64,000 nucleotides of DNA from Phaeobacter sp. CECT 5382. Its GTDB lineage: Bacteria > Pseudomonadota > Alphaproteobacteria > Rhodobacterales > Rhodobacteraceae. Every line of letters begins with the position of its first letter. The stretch's first letter is position 1. Positions 18,445 to 28,030 of this stretch are shown piece by piece. The stretch spans positions 310,001 through 374,000 of the forward strand of contig NZ_CYSG01000001.1 of NCBI RefSeq assembly GCF_001457775.1, read 5' to 3'. The notes beneath the pieces were generated by a model. That model was not told the DNA's origin, made no database searches, and worked only from the letters and a program-made list of their open reading frames with translations. The position numbers and the translations under genes are program-made.

Positions 18445-19638
18445 ATGACTGATTTTGCTGCCACCAAGGCAATGTTCGACCTGCCTGAGGGGATGATCTA
18501 TCTCGATGGCAACTCTCTTGGCCCCCTGCCCAAGGCCGCCAAGGATCGTGTTGCCTCGATGATCGAGGACGAATGGGGCAAGATGCTGATCACCGGCTGG
18601 AACAAGGCTGGCTGGATGCAGAAGCCCACATCGGTCGGCGACCGTATTGGGCGGCTGATCGGGGCCGAAGCGGGCCATGTGGTGATGGGCGACACCCTAT
18701 CGATCAAGGTCTATCAGGCCGTCGCTTCGGCACTGGAGCTAAACCCCGGCCGCCGAGTGGTCCTGTCGGACAACGGCAACTTTCCCTCAGACCTCTATAT
18801 CGTGCAGGGGCTGCTGAAATCGCTTGGCGATGATTATGAGCTGCGGGTGGTGAACCCCGAGGATGTCGCCAACAATATCACCGATGACCTTGCCGTGCTG
18901 ATGCTCACCGAAGTCGACTACCGGTCGGGACGCAGGCACGACATGAAGGCCCTGACCGAGCTGGCCCATGCCAAAGGCGTGGTCACAGTCTGGGATCTGG
19001 CCCATTCCGCAGGCGCGCTGCCGGTCGATCTGGCTGGCTGCAAGGTGGATTTTGCGGTGGGCTGTTCTTATAAGTATCTCAACTCTGGTCCCGGCGGCCC
19101 GGCCTTCATCTATGTGGCACCCCGCCACGTCGATACTGCACGTCCGGCGCTGTCTGGTTGGCTAGGGCATGAAGCCCCTTTTGCTTTTGATCTGGACTAC
19201 CGCCCCGGCACTGGCATCGAACGCATGCGCGTCGGCACCCCGCCTGTCATCCAATTGGCCGCGCTTGAGGCCTCGATGGATATCTGGGATCAGGTTGAGA
19301 TGGCGGATGTCCGGGCCAAATCCATTGCCCTGTGTGATCGCTTCATTGCTGGGGTCGAGGCAAAATGCCCGGAACTGACGCTGGCCTCCCCCCGGGATGG
19401 CACTGCGCGCGGCAGCCAGGTCTCTTTTGCCTTTGAAAATGGCTATGCTGCGATGCAGGCCGTGATTGCCCGCGGCGTGATCGGCGATTTCCGCGCGCCT
19501 GACATTATGCGCTTTGGCTTTACCCCGCTGTATATCGACGAGGCAGACGTGGACGGCGCGGTCGAAATTATCGCCGACGTGATGAACAACCGCCTATGGG
19601 ACCGCCCCGAATATAAAATCCGCGCGGCCGTGACCTGA
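18445..19638 (+). CDS. kynU: kynureninase
   Basis: A 397-residue PLP enzyme that cleaves kynurenine to anthranilate and alanine. The N-terminus has YLDGNSLGPLPK, strongly typical of kynureninase. The PLP lysine is in CSYKYLNSGPGGPAF (about residues 210-224), with VWDLAHSAGA just before it. GAGG precedes the ATG. It is followed after 148 bases by tryptophan 2,3-dioxygenase, so two of the three steps from tryptophan to anthranilate are here; the formamidase is not in the window. Confidence 0.95.
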   Translation: MTDFAATKAMFDLPEGMIYLDGNSLGPLPKAAKDRVASMIEDEWGKMLITGWNKAGWMQKPTSVGDRIGRLIGAEAGHVVMGDTLSIKVYQAVASALELNPGRRVVLSDNGNFPSDLYIVQGLLKSLGDDYELRVVNPEDVANNITDDLAVLMLTEVDYRSGRRHDMKALTELAHAKGVVTVWDLAHSAGALPVDLAGCKVDFAVGCSYKYLNSGPGGPAFIYVAPRHVDTARPALSGWLGHEAPFAFDLDYRPGTGIERMRVGTPPVIQLAALEASMDIWDQVEMADVRAKSIALCDRFIAGVEAKCPELTLASPRDGTARGSQVSFAFENGYAAMQAVIARGVIGDFRAPDIMRFGFTPLYIDEADVDGAVEIIADVMNNRLWDRPEYKIRAAVT

Positions 19639-19786
19639 TGAGCTGTCTTGGCACAAAGGCCTTGCCCCTGTGCCGGCCCTTTGGCTGGGTAGCGCAGTGG
19701 CGCCGCCTGGCCCAAAGTGGTGCGTTGAATAAAAGGATCTCCACCTTTCCCTGAACACGATAATATCTAGGAAAAGGAGGGATCCG

Positions 19787-20638
19787 ATGAGCGATTCCAA
19801 GACCCCAAACTGCCCTTTCAATCCGGCTGACGATGGCGCCCAGATGGATTTTGACGGGCGTATGTCCTATGGTGACTACCTGTCGCTGGACATGTTGCTG
19901 ACGTCCCAGAAGACCTGGAGCGACACTCATGATGAGATGCTTTTCATCATCCAACACCAGACCTCTGAGCTATGGATGCGGCTGGCCATTCACGAATTGC
20001 AGGCCGCCCGTGCACGGTTGATCGCAGGTGAATTTCGTCAGGCCTTCAAAATGCTGGCACGGGTGGCGCGCATTTTTGAACAGCTGAATTCGGCCTGGGA
20101 CGTGCTGCGCACCATGACGCCGTCGGATTATACCGCGTTCCGCGACGCCCTGGGGCAAAGTTCGGGGTTTCAATCACATCAGTACCGGCAGATTGAATTC
20201 ATGCTGGGCAACCGCAACAAGGCGATGCTGAAACCGCATGCACACCGCCCCGATCTGGTGGCCCTGCTTGAGAATGAACTCGCCCAGCCGTCGCTTTATG
20301 ATGTCGCACTACAGGCTCTGCATCAGAGCTTTGCCCTCCCCGAGGAGGTCATCACCCGCGATCTATCTGCGGCCTATCAGGCCAGTGATGCGGTAGAGGC
20401 CGCCTGGTCCGAAGTCTACCGCGCCCCTGAGGCCCATTGGGAGCTGTATGAGCTGGCGGAAAAACTGGTGGATTTCGAGGATTACTTCCGCCGCTGGCGC
20501 TTTAATCACGTGACCACCGTCGAACGGGTCATCGGCTTCAAACGCGGCACCGGTGGCACCGGCGGGGTGAACTACCTGAAACGCATGCTGGAGGTGGAAC
20601 TGTTTCCTGAACTCTGGCACCTGCGCACAACACTCTAG
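19787..20638 (+). CDS. kynA: tryptophan 2,3-dioxygenase
   Basis: A 283-residue haem dioxygenase that opens the indole ring of tryptophan to N-formylkynurenine. Typical segments are [11 protein letters not shown] near residue 26, [19 protein letters not shown] with the distal histidine near 50, [17 protein letters not shown] (about 122-138) and [19 protein letters not shown] with the substrate-binding loop near 247-262. AAGGAGGG lies just before the ATG. The 148-base gap after kynU holds no ORF; an own promoter is possible (GATAATAT near 19759) but not certain. Confidence 0.96.
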   Translation: MSDSKTPNCPFNPADDGAQMDFDGRMSYGDYLSLDMLLTSQKTWSDTHDEMLFIIQHQTSELWMRLAIHELQAARARLIAGEFRQAFKMLARVARIFEQLNSAWDVLRTMTPSDYTAFRDALGQSSGFQSHQYRQIEFMLGNRNKAMLKPHAHRPDLVALLENELAQPSLYDVALQALHQSFALPEEVITRDLSAAYQASDAVEAAWSEVYRAPEAHWELYELAEKLVDFEDYFRRWRFNHVTTVERVIGFKRGTGGTGGVNYLKRMLEVELFPELWHLRTTL

Positions 20639-20709
20639 CCTCACACAGATATAACGGCGGGCTCCCGCCCGTCTTTCGGCATTGGAAATGCCACATCCCG
20701 TTGGGCCCG

Positions 20710-20806
20710 GCGCCGCGTTTCACGCGGCGCGGCAGCTCTTTCAGTCAAACTTGGCCGTAACAGAAAACGGGGCCAAATAAGACCAAATAAGAAATGGGCC
20801 CCTTTT
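20710..20806 (+). terminator. two hairpins after kynA, the second bidirectional
   Basis: GCGCCGCG (20710-20717) pairs with CGCGGCGC (20723-20730) over a 5-base loop, without a T tract. Further on, GGGGCC (20769-20774) pairs with GGCCCC (20797-20802), extended by AAAA/TTTT with one bulge; it can end both kynA (plus) and the TetR gene (minus). Confidence 0.6.
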
Positions 20807-20836
20807 CCGGTTCACAGTCGGGTTTCCCAAAAAGGC

Positions 20837-21415
20837 CTAGAGCTGCAATGCCTGCGCACAAAGTGCAGCATAGTCTTGCACACCACGACGGTAGGTCTCA
20901 AAGCTCTGGGAGGTATGTTTCACCCCTTTCAGACAAGCGCAGAACAGGCGGGCCATGTCGCACGCCTCGCCGCTCAGGCGCAGACGTCCCTGCGCGGCCT
21001 CATCGGCCAACCAATCTGTGTAAAGATCACGAAGGCTTGCTTCACCGGCCTCAATCGCCTCACCCGCCACGCTCATACTGGCCTCAAACAACTCCATCCC
21101 ATGCGCCGAAGTCATCATCGCCTCCATGGTTTCGCCACCATGTGCGGCAAAGGCACGCGCGAGCTTTTGCGACAGCGCGCCGTCGACCTGCAAAGCAGCA
21201 GTGATCTCGGCACGGGCGGTGGCATAATAGCCTTCGACCAGGGCGCGAAAAATCGCCTCCTTGTTTTTGAAATGCAGATAGAGCGCCGGGCGTGACATGC
21301 CCGCACCGCGCGCTATGTCATCCATTGAGGTCTTGCGAAACCCATAGGCGGAAAAACCCTCCCAGGCGGCCTGAAGGATGATTTGAGTTTTTGGATCGGG
21401 ATTTGCGGTGCTCAT
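20837..21415 (-). CDS. TetR/AcrR family transcriptional regulator
   Basis: A 192-residue TetR-type repressor. The helix-turn-helix is at about residues 22-45 (FRKTSMDDIARGAGMSRPALYLHFKNKE), and the rest is the ligand-binding helical domain. A GTG at 21430 in the same frame is possible but lacks a Shine-Dalgarno, while ATG at 21415 has GGAG nearby. It is divergent from the molybdenum hydroxylase genes, with an inverted repeat between them, so it probably represses that operon and itself (inference). Confidence 0.88.
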   Translation of the reverse strand: MSTANPDPKTQIILQAAWEGFSAYGFRKTSMDDIARGAGMSRPALYLHFKNKEAIFRALVEGYYATARAEITAALQVDGALSQKLARAFAAHGGETMEAMMTSAHGMELFEASMSVAGEAIEAGEASLRDLYTDWLADEAAQGRLRLSGEACDMARLFCACLKGVKHTSQSFETYRRGVQDYAALCAQALQL

Positions 21416-21442
21416 ATCTCCATCTGACACTTTGGGTGAAAA

Positions 21443-21464
21443 ATGTCAATTGACGCGCTGACAT
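21443..21464. promoter_or_regulatory. candidate TetR operator
   Basis: ATGTCA (21443-21448) and TGACAT (21459-21464) form an inverted repeat with a 10-base spacer that itself begins with the ATTGAC half of TCAATTGA. It lies between the divergent TetR gene and the iorA-type gene, the expected place for the repressor site. Confidence 0.55.
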
Positions 21465-21546
21465 ATTTCGTGCATTTTGTCACAACTCAAAATGCATGAC
21501 TCAAAATATTCCAGCCCCAGTCGGACCCAGCAAAAAGGCCAGTTCC

Positions 21547-22011
21547 ATGTCGAAAACCCTCCGCATCAATGGAAAACCACATCAGGTGGATCTGCCCGAC
21601 GATGTGCCCCTGCTGTGGGTGCTGCGCGATGAGATCGGCCTGACCGGCACCAAATTCGGCTGCGGCGTCGCTGCCTGTGGTGCTTGCACCGTGCAAGTGA
21701 ACGGCGAGGCCATCCGATCCTGCCAGCTGCCGCTTGGCGATGTTGAGGGCGACATCACCACCATCGAAGGTCTCGGCACGCCAGACAATATGGCAGCAAT
21801 CCAATCGGCCTGGGTCGAACACCAGGTCGCGCAATGCGGCTACTGTCAGTCAGGTCAAATCATGCAGGCGGCCAGCCTTCTGGCGGAAAACCCCACGCCA
21901 AGCGACGCGGACATCGACGAGGCGATGCAGGGGAACCTTTGCCGCTGTGGCACCTACCCCCGTATCCGCGCCGCCATCCATTCCGCCGCCAAAATGATGC
22001 AGGAGGCGTGA
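21547..22011 (+). CDS. iorA: [2Fe-2S] subunit of a molybdenum hydroxylase (isoquinoline 1-oxidoreductase alpha type)
   Basis: A 154-residue iron-sulfur subunit. Plant-type cluster ligands are in [17 protein letters not shown] (about residues 37-53) with a fourth cysteine near 60; the second cluster is bound by [11 protein letters not shown] (about 98-108) and [12 protein letters not shown] near 132-143. It passes electrons from the molybdenum centre of the partner subunit. The frame is open to 21496, but ATG at 21547 gives the usual length. It ends 4 bases before the large subunit gene. Confidence 0.9.
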   Translation: MSKTLRINGKPHQVDLPDDVPLLWVLRDEIGLTGTKFGCGVAACGACTVQVNGEAIRSCQLPLGDVEGDITTIEGLGTPDNMAAIQSAWVEHQVAQCGYCQSGQIMQAASLLAENPTPSDADIDEAMQGNLCRCGTYPRIRAAIHSAAKMMQEA

Positions 22012-22015
22012 TCCG

Positions 22016-24256
22016 ATGGCCAGCTTGAAAAAAATTGCCCGCCGCAGCTTTCTGGTCGGTTCTGCCGCCATTCTGGGCGGGGTCGCCTTTGGCACCTACA
22101 AATATCACCAGCCCGCTCCCAACCCGCTGGAGCCCGGTGCGGGCAAAGCGGTGCTCAATCCCTTTGTGTTTTTGGACCAGTCAGGAGTCACCCTGATTGC
22201 CCCCCGCGCCGAGATGGGACAGGGCGTGCGCACCTCCTGGGCGGCGCTGATCGCCGAAGAACTGGATGTGGATCCGAATGCGGTGAACGTGATCCACGGC
22301 CCCGCCGCCAAGGCCTATTACAACAGTGCCATGATGGCCGAAGCCCTGCCCGGGCGCGGCTACAACGCCAGCGATTTCCAGCACTCATTGGGACAGGTTG
22401 TCGGCAATTTCTCCAAGTTCCTGGATCTGCAGGTCACAGGTGGTTCCTCCTCGATGAAGGACGGGTTTGAGCGCATGCGCCGCGCTGGCGCCTCTGCGCG
22501 CGAAACCCTGAAAGAGGCGGCCGCTCAAAAACTGGGTGTGTCGCGTGCCCTGCTTGAAACAAAAGACGGGCATGTGCTGGCCCCCGGTGGTGTGACGCTA
22601 TCTTATGCTGAGCTCGCTGTTGAAGCTGCAGGCATTGCCCCGCAAGAGGTTGAGCTGCGCCCTGCCGCGCAGTGGAAATACATCGGCAAGACCGTGCCGC
22701 GCATTGACATGGTGGCCAAGGTCACTGGTACCGCTGGATTTGGTGTGGACACCCGCATCCCAGGTATGAAATTTGCCGCCATCAAGCAGAACCCACATTT
22801 TGGTGCGGGCATGCGCAGCTTTGACGCTTCAGCGGCCGAAGCCATGGCCGGGGTGGAACAGATCCTTGATCTGGGTGACGCGGTTGCGGTTGTCGGCAGC
22901 AATACCTGGCTGGCGCAACAGGCTGTGAATGCGATCACAGTCGACTGGGAGCCTGCGAGCTATCCGCAAACCACCGAAGGACTGTTTGCAGAGATCGCCG
23001 CCAGCTTTGACGGCTCTGCCAATTCAACCCTGCGTGACGATGGCGATGTGGACGACCTGCCCGAAGGGGCCGAGGTGATTGAGGCCGAATACCAGCTGCC
23101 CTATCTGGCCCATGCCACCATGGAGCCGATGAATGCCACGGCCCTGTATACTGGGGACGCACTGGAAATATGGGCCCCTAATCAGGGCCCGACCGTGGTA
23201 CAGAAATCCGCCGCAGAGCTAGCCGGTCTGGAAACTGAGGCAGTCACGGTCCACACCACCTATCTGGGCGGCGGTTTTGGTCGCCGGATCGAGGTGGACT
23301 ACGCTGATCGCGCCGTTCAGATCGCCCGGCAGATGAAAGGCACGCCGGTGCAGCTCACCTGGTCGCGCGAAGAAGACATGCGCCATGACTTTTACCGCCC
23401 CGGTGCCATCGGCCGCTATCGCGCTGCGATCAAGGATGGCAAGGCAGTGATGGTACACGGCAAGATCGCCGCGCAATCCACCACACAGGAAGGCGCTGGC
23501 CGCATGTTGGGACTGCCGATGTCAGGCCCTGACAAGGGTCATGTGGACGCCGCCTTTAACCAGCCGCTGGCAATCCCCAATTTCCGCGTCGAAGGTTATA
23601 TCACCAAGCCGATGATCCCGGTGGGGTTCTGGCGGTCGGTTGCAGCCTCGTTCAACGGTTTCTTCTCGGACAGTATCATCGACGAGATGGCCCATAAGGC
23701 CGGGCGCGACCCGCTGGAGTTCCGGCTGGAGCTGGCCCGTGCCGAATGGGAGCCGGGTGCGAAGGTTCTTGAAACCGTGCGCGATATGTCCGGCTGGAGC
23801 GGCAAAACACCCGAGGGCATCGGCCGCGGTGTCGCCTTTGTCTATAGTTTTGGCACCCCGGTGGCGCAGGTCATCGAGGTGGCGGATCAGGACGGGCAGA
23901 TTGCCATCAAGAACGCCTGGATTGCCGCTGATTTGGGCACTGCTGTGGATCCGCGCAATGTCGAGGCACAGCTGTTCAGCGGCCTTGCCTATGGGCTTTC
24001 GGCGGCCTGCTTTGGCGAGATCACCTTTGACGGTGGCGCGGTGCAGCAGGAAAACTTCCCTGACTATGACGCCATCCGCATGCCCAGCATGCCACGGGTC
24101 GAAGTCGCCGTGCTGCAGGAGCAAAAACACATGGGCGGCGCAGGGGAGCCCGGCACGCCGCCAGCAGCCCCCGCACTGGCAAATGCGATCTTTGACCTCA
24201 CAGGCACACGCGCACGCCGCCTGCCCCTGATGCATGACTTCGATCTGCTGAGCTAA
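22016..24256 (+). CDS. iorB: molybdopterin-binding subunit of a xanthine dehydrogenase-family oxidoreductase (IorB type)
   Basis: A 746-residue large subunit. The N-terminus KKIARRSFLVGSAAILGG is a twin-arginine signal, so the complex is probably exported folded to the periplasm with its small subunit. The molybdenum cofactor domain shows HTTYLGGGFGRRIEVDYA near residues 415-433 and MGGAGEPGTPPAAPALANAI near 704-723, the latter with the catalytic glutamate. GGAGG precedes the ATG. Substrates of this family are N-heterocycles or aldehydes; which one is not readable. No FAD subunit is present, so electrons probably go to a cytochrome (inference). Confidence 0.9.
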   Translation: MASLKKIARRSFLVGSAAILGGVAFGTYKYHQPAPNPLEPGAGKAVLNPFVFLDQSGVTLIAPRAEMGQGVRTSWAALIAEELDVDPNAVNVIHGPAAKAYYNSAMMAEALPGRGYNASDFQHSLGQVVGNFSKFLDLQVTGGSSSMKDGFERMRRAGASARETLKEAAAQKLGVSRALLETKDGHVLAPGGVTLSYAELAVEAAGIAPQEVELRPAAQWKYIGKTVPRIDMVAKVTGTAGFGVDTRIPGMKFAAIKQNPHFGAGMRSFDASAAEAMAGVEQILDLGDAVAVVGSNTWLAQQAVNAITVDWEPASYPQTTEGLFAEIAASFDGSANSTLRDDGDVDDLPEGAEVIEAEYQLPYLAHATMEPMNATALYTGDALEIWAPNQGPTVVQKSAAELAGLETEAVTVHTTYLGGGFGRRIEVDYADRAVQIARQMKGTPVQLTWSREEDMRHDFYRPGAIGRYRAAIKDGKAVMVHGKIAAQSTTQEGAGRMLGLPMSGPDKGHVDAAFNQPLAIPNFRVEGYITKPMIPVGFWRSVAASFNGFFSDSIIDEMAHKAGRDPLEFRLELARAEWEPGAKVLETVRDMSGWSGKTPEGIGRGVAFVYSFGTPVAQVIEVADQDGQIAIKNAWIAADLGTAVDPRNVEAQLFSGLAYGLSAACFGEITFDGGAVQQENFPDYDAIRMPSMPRVEVAVLQEQKHMGGAGEPGTPPAAPALANAIFDLTGTRARRLPLMHDFDLLS

Positions 24257-24293
24257 GTCAGCGCCCAGCCTTGCGTCATCCCTATCACAACGC

Positions 24294-24322
24294 AAAAGGC
24301 CACCCCATCGGGTGGCCTTTTT
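24294..24322 (+). terminator. terminator after the iorAB-type operon
   Basis: AAAAGGCCACCC (24294-24305) and GGGTGGCCTTTT (24310-24321) form a perfect 12-bp stem with a 4-base loop, followed by T. The A/T ends make it work for the convergent puuD-like gene as well. Confidence 0.9.
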
Positions 24323-24347
24323 GTATCGCTTCAGTTTTATCAGAACA

Positions 24348-25130
24348 TCAGGCGGTTTTCTGCAAGCCCTGCGCAGGGCGTTCGCCTGCGGCCCAGGCAT
24401 GCACGGCGGCGCCAAAGGCCTGAAACAGAGGACGACTGACCGGATCATTTGCGGCGTCCCATTCGGGATGCCACTGCACCGCAAGGGTAAATCCGGGCGC
24501 GTCCTTGACATAGATCGCCTCCGGTGTGCCATCCGGGGCTTCACCATCAATAACAATGCTTTGGCCCGGCGTTTTGATGCCCTGCCCGTGCAGCGTATTG
24601 GTCATCACCTCATCCGCGCCAAACAGCTGATGAAACACTCCGCCTGTGGTCATTTTCACCAAATGGCGCAAAGCAAATTTTTCTTCCAGCGTGCCATCCG
24701 GCGGCATGCGGTGATTCATGCGCCCCGGAAGATCACGGATTTCCGGATAAAGCGTGCCGCCCATCGCCACATTCACTTCTTGAAAGCCGCGGCAGATACC
24801 CAGAAACGGTTGGCCGCGCTGCACGCAGGCTCGCACGAGCGGTAGGGCAATAGCATCGCGGGCCCGGTCAAAGGCGCCGTGGGCTTCGGTTTCCGCCTCG
24901 CCATATTCATTGGGGTGCACATTGGGTCGCCCGCCGGTCAGCAAAAAGCCGTCAAAGGTCTCAAGAAGCTCATCAACTGACAAAAACCGCGGATCTGAGG
25001 GGATCAGCAAGGGCATGCAATCAGCAACCTCGGCCACGGCTTCGGAATTCATCGTGCCGCCGGCATGGGCCGGGTATTGATCGTTGATCAGATAGGAATT
25101 GCCGATAATGCCGACTTTGGGACGCGCCAT
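24348..25130 (-). CDS. gamma-glutamyl-gamma-aminobutyrate hydrolase family protein (PuuD-like)
   Basis: A 260-residue class I glutamine amidotransferase-like hydrolase. The nucleophile elbow is GICRGFQEVN (cysteine near residue 117) and the histidine/glutamate pair is in VQWHPEWDA near 222-230, so the triad looks complete. PuuD members remove glutamate from gamma-glutamyl-GABA in putrescine breakdown (known). No other puu genes are nearby, so the physiological substrate is open. It converges on the molybdenum hydroxylase operon. Confidence 0.87.
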   Translation of the reverse strand: MARPKVGIIGNSYLINDQYPAHAGGTMNSEAVAEVADCMPLLIPSDPRFLSVDELLETFDGFLLTGGRPNVHPNEYGEAETEAHGAFDRARDAIALPLVRACVQRGQPFLGICRGFQEVNVAMGGTLYPEIRDLPGRMNHRMPPDGTLEEKFALRHLVKMTTGGVFHQLFGADEVMTNTLHGQGIKTPGQSIVIDGEAPDGTPEAIYVKDAPGFTLAVQWHPEWDAANDPVSRPLFQAFGAAVHAWAAGERPAQGLQKTA

Positions 25131-25293
25131 GGGGACTCCGGATATGAATTGGACCCTGTAAAACTAAGCGCTCCGCATGGATCTCGCAACAGCCGAGCAG
25201 TGCGACAGGTGCGCAGGCGACTGTTCAGCCCTGCACATCCTAGCGTCACTTTGCCCGGATATGCAGCTCGTGCACAAAGAACACGCAAACAAA

Positions 25294-25320
25294 AGGAGCG
25301 CCAAGGGTCTTGGCACTCCT
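25294..25320 (-). terminator. glcG terminator
   Basis: AGGAGCGCCAAG (25294-25305) pairs with CTTGGCACTCCT (25309-25320), one C/A mismatch and a 3-base loop. On the minus strand TTTTGTTTG follows, 68 bases after the glcG stop. Confidence 0.8.
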
Positions 25321-25387
25321 CAATCGTATGGGATAGACTGCAGCCATCACCGCGCCGCGGTCAGGTTTTTCAGCCAGATTTCTCCGG

Positions 25388-25813
25388 TTAGATTTCTCCG
25401 GTCAGGCCAACCGCATCAATGCCAGCCATGGCCGCGATGGCATCATTGTCCGAACTGTCGCCAGTGACCCCAACAGCGCCAATCACAGCACCTTTTTTGT
25501 CACGCAGCAACACGCCTCCGGGAACCGGGATCACCTGACCGCCATAGACACCGTTCACGGCTGCCATGAAGTAGGCCTGATTTTCAGCCCGTGCCATCTG
25601 GGCGGTGCCCGCCATGCCCAGCATCACTGCGCCGTAGGCCTTGCCATGGGCAATGGCAAACCTACCCGGGGCAGCACCATCTTCGCGTTCAAAGGCCTGC
25701 ACATGGCCGCCGGCATCCAGCACCACGACCGAAAGCGGTTTCAACTCCATCTCGCGGCCCTTTTCCAGAGCTTTGCGAATGATGGTGCGTGCGCGTCTGA
25801 GGGAAACTGTCAT
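25388..25813 (-). CDS. glcG: GlcG/HbpS family heme-binding-like protein
   Basis: A 141-residue single-domain protein of the GlcG/HbpS (DUF336) family. Recognisable segments are LSVVVLDAGGHVQAFEREDGA near residues 27-47, the helix RFAIAHGKAYGA, and the glycine-rich VPGGVLLRDKKGAVIGAVGVTG near 97-118. No signal peptide is seen, unlike HbpS. In many bacteria glcG lies with glycolate/glyoxylate genes, and here it follows glcB on the same strand after 84 bases. Its biochemical role is not settled. Confidence 0.88.
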   Translation of the reverse strand: MTVSLRRARTIIRKALEKGREMELKPLSVVVLDAGGHVQAFEREDGAAPGRFAIAHGKAYGAVMLGMAGTAQMARAENQAYFMAAVNGVYGGQVIPVPGGVLLRDKKGAVIGAVGVTGDSSDNDAIAAMAGIDAVGLTGEI

Positions 25814-25856
25814 GATCTTATCCTTCTGTCTTATCTTGTTCGCTTACAAACAAAGA

Positions 25857-25879
25857 GGGTCAGGCACCTGACCTGACCC
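25857..25879 (-). terminator. hairpin between glcB and glcG
   Basis: GGGTCAGG (25857-25864) pairs with CCTGACCC (25872-25879) across a 7-base loop. On the minus strand it is followed by TCTTTGTTTG. It can act as a partial terminator lowering glcG expression relative to glcB. Confidence 0.6.
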
Positions 25880-25897
25880 TTGTCTGTTTCGAGTATC

Positions 25898-28030
25898 CTA
25901 GCTGGAGGCCTTGAGTTCAAGGCGGCGCGCATGCAGCACCGGTTCGGTATAGCCAGACGGCTGGATCCGTCCCTTAAACACCAGATCACAGGCCGCCTGA
26001 AAGGCAATGCCATCGAACCCCGGCGCCATGGGGGTATAGCTGGCATCCCCCGCATTTTGCCCGTCCACCACTGCAGCCATCTTTTGCATCGCCTCCATCA
26101 CGCGGGATTCATCCACGACGCCGTGATGTAGCCAGTTTGCCAGCGCTTGGCTGGAGATCCGACAGGTGGCGCGGTCTTCCATCAGGCCGACGTTGTTCAG
26201 GTCAGGTACCTTCGAGCAACCAACCCCCTGATCCACCCAGCGCACCACATAGCCCAGAATACCCTGGGCGTTGTTTTCAACCTCGTGGGTAATTTCACCA
26301 TCAGACAGGTTCTGTCCCTGCATAACGGGAATGGTCAGCAGATCCTCCAACGTGCCACGTGGCCCTGCGGCACGCAGAGCATCCTGCCGCGCCAGAACGT
26401 CAAACTGGTGATAGTGGGTCGCATGCAGGGTCGCCGCAGTCGGCGACGGCACCCAGGCGCAGGTCGCACCGGCCTGAGGGTGGCCAATCTTGGCTTTCAG
26501 CATTTCGCCCATCAGATCCGGCATGGCCCACATGCCCTTGCCGATCTGCGCGCGCCCCTTCAGGCCACAGGCCAGACCGATATCAACATTGCGATCCTCA
26601 TAGGACGCAATCCAAGCGGTTCCCTTCATCTCTCCCTTGGGCAGCATTGGACCCGCTTCCATCGAAGTATGGATCTCGTCGCCGGTGCGATCAAGGAAGC
26701 CTGTGTTGATAAAGGCAACACGCGACTTCGCGGCGCGAATGCATTCCTTAAGGTTCACCGAGGTGCGGCGTTCCTCATCCATGATGCCGATCTTGACCGT
26801 ATTGGCAGGCAGGCCCAGCGCCGCTTCGACATGGTCGAAGATACGGCAGGCAAAAGCGACCTCTTCGGGGCCGTGCATTTTGGGTTTCACCACATAGACC
26901 GAGCCATGCAGCGAATTACCGCCCTCAGCCTGCAGGTCATGCATGGCGCAGAGCACGGTTATCATCGCATCCAGAAAGCCTTCGCCCGCCTCGCGGCCTG
27001 CACTGTCCAGCACGGCAGGGTTGGTCATCAGATGACCAACATTGCGCACCAGCAAAAGTGAGCGCCCCTTAAGGCTGGCGGTCTCGCCTTTGGCGGTGGT
27101 GTACTTCAGATCCGGATTCAGAGCCCGGATGAAGGTCTCTCCACCTTTGGTGACCTCTTCGGTCAGGTCACGCTTCATCAGGCCCAGCCAGTTGGAGTAG
27201 GCAACAACCTTGTCTTCGGCGTCGACGCAGGCCACGGAATCTTCGCAATCCATGATGGTCGACAGCGCCGATTCCAGCGTGATGTCGTTGATGCCTGCTG
27301 CATCTGACGCCCCAATGTTGCCTGCGGCGTCGATTTCGATGACCGCATGCAACCCGTTGTTTTTCAACAGGACACGACTGGGGTTCGCGGCGTCACCGAC
27401 ATAGCCGACAAACTGATCCGCCGACTTTGGCGCAGGCACCAGCGCGCCATCCACAACCGCAAGGCCGGAAATCTCGCTCCAGGAACCACTGGCCAACGGG
27501 AAAGTCTCATCCAGGAAATTACGTCCCCAGGCGATCACCCTTGCGCCGCGCGAGGCATCATACCCACCACCGGAGGGCAGATCCCCCATCGCATCGGTGC
27601 CATAGAGTGCATCATAAAGACTGCCCCAGCGGGCATTGGCGGCATTCAGTGCAAAGCGTGCGTTGGTGATCGGCACCACCAGCTGCGGGCCCGGTGTCAT
27701 GGCGATTTCAGCGTCGACATTGGCCGTGTCGATCTCGAAATCATCGCCTTCAGGCACCAGATAGCCGATCTCTTTCAAAAATGCCTGATAAGCTGCGGCA
27801 TCCTGTGGGGCTGCGCGATGTTCAATGTGCCAGGCGTCGATCTTGCCCTGGATATCAGCCCGTTTGGCCAGCAGGGCGCGATTTTCATCACCCATGTCAT
27901 TGACCAGCCCTGACAGCCCGGCCCAAAAGGCATCTGCCGCTACGCCGGTTCCCGGCAAGGCCTTGGTTTCAATGAAATCCGCCAGTTCGGATGCCACCTG
28001 CATCCCCTCGATTTTGCGCATGCCGCTCAT
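25898..28030 (-). CDS. glcB: malate synthase G
   Basis: A 710-residue monomeric malate synthase G, which condenses glyoxylate with acetyl-CoA to malate. Visible are the glyoxylate/Mg site regions, [17 protein letters not shown] near residues 423-439 and [20 protein letters not shown] near 448-467, and a late [23 protein letters not shown] at 28030 has GGGAGG at good spacing. Together with glcG it forms a glyoxylate-use unit. Isocitrate lyase is not in the window, so the glyoxylate source (isocitrate, glycolate, allantoin or the ethylmalonyl-CoA route) is not known. Confidence 0.96.
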   Translation of the reverse strand: MSGMRKIEGMQVASELADFIETKALPGTGVAADAFWAGLSGLVNDMGDENRALLAKRADIQGKIDAWHIEHRAAPQDAAAYQAFLKEIGYLVPEGDDFEIDTANVDAEIAMTPGPQLVVPITNARFALNAANARWGSLYDALYGTDAMGDLPSGGGYDASRGARVIAWGRNFLDETFPLASGSWSEISGLAVVDGALVPAPKSADQFVGYVGDAANPSRVLLKNNGLHAVIEIDAAGNIGASDAAGINDITLESALSTIMDCEDSVACVDAEDKVVAYSNWLGLMKRDLTEEVTKGGETFIRALNPDLKYTTAKGETASLKGRSLLLVRNVGHLMTNPAVLDSAGREAGEGFLDAMITVLCAMHDLQAEGGNSLHGSVYVVKPKMHGPEEVAFACRIFDHVEAALGLPANTVKIGIMDEERRTSVNLKECIRAAKSRVAFINTGFLDRTGDEIHTSMEAGPMLPKGEMKGTAWIASYEDRNVDIGLACGLKGRAQIGKGMWAMPDLMGEMLKAKIGHPQAGATCAWVPSPTAATLHATHYHQFDVLARQDALRAAGPRGTLEDLLTIPVMQGQNLSDGEITHEVENNAQGILGYVVRWVDQGVGCSKVPDLNNVGLMEDRATCRISSQALANWLHHGVVDESRVMEAMQKMAAVVDGQNAGDASYTPMAPGFDGIAFQAACDLVFKGRIQPSGYTEPVLHARRLELKASS

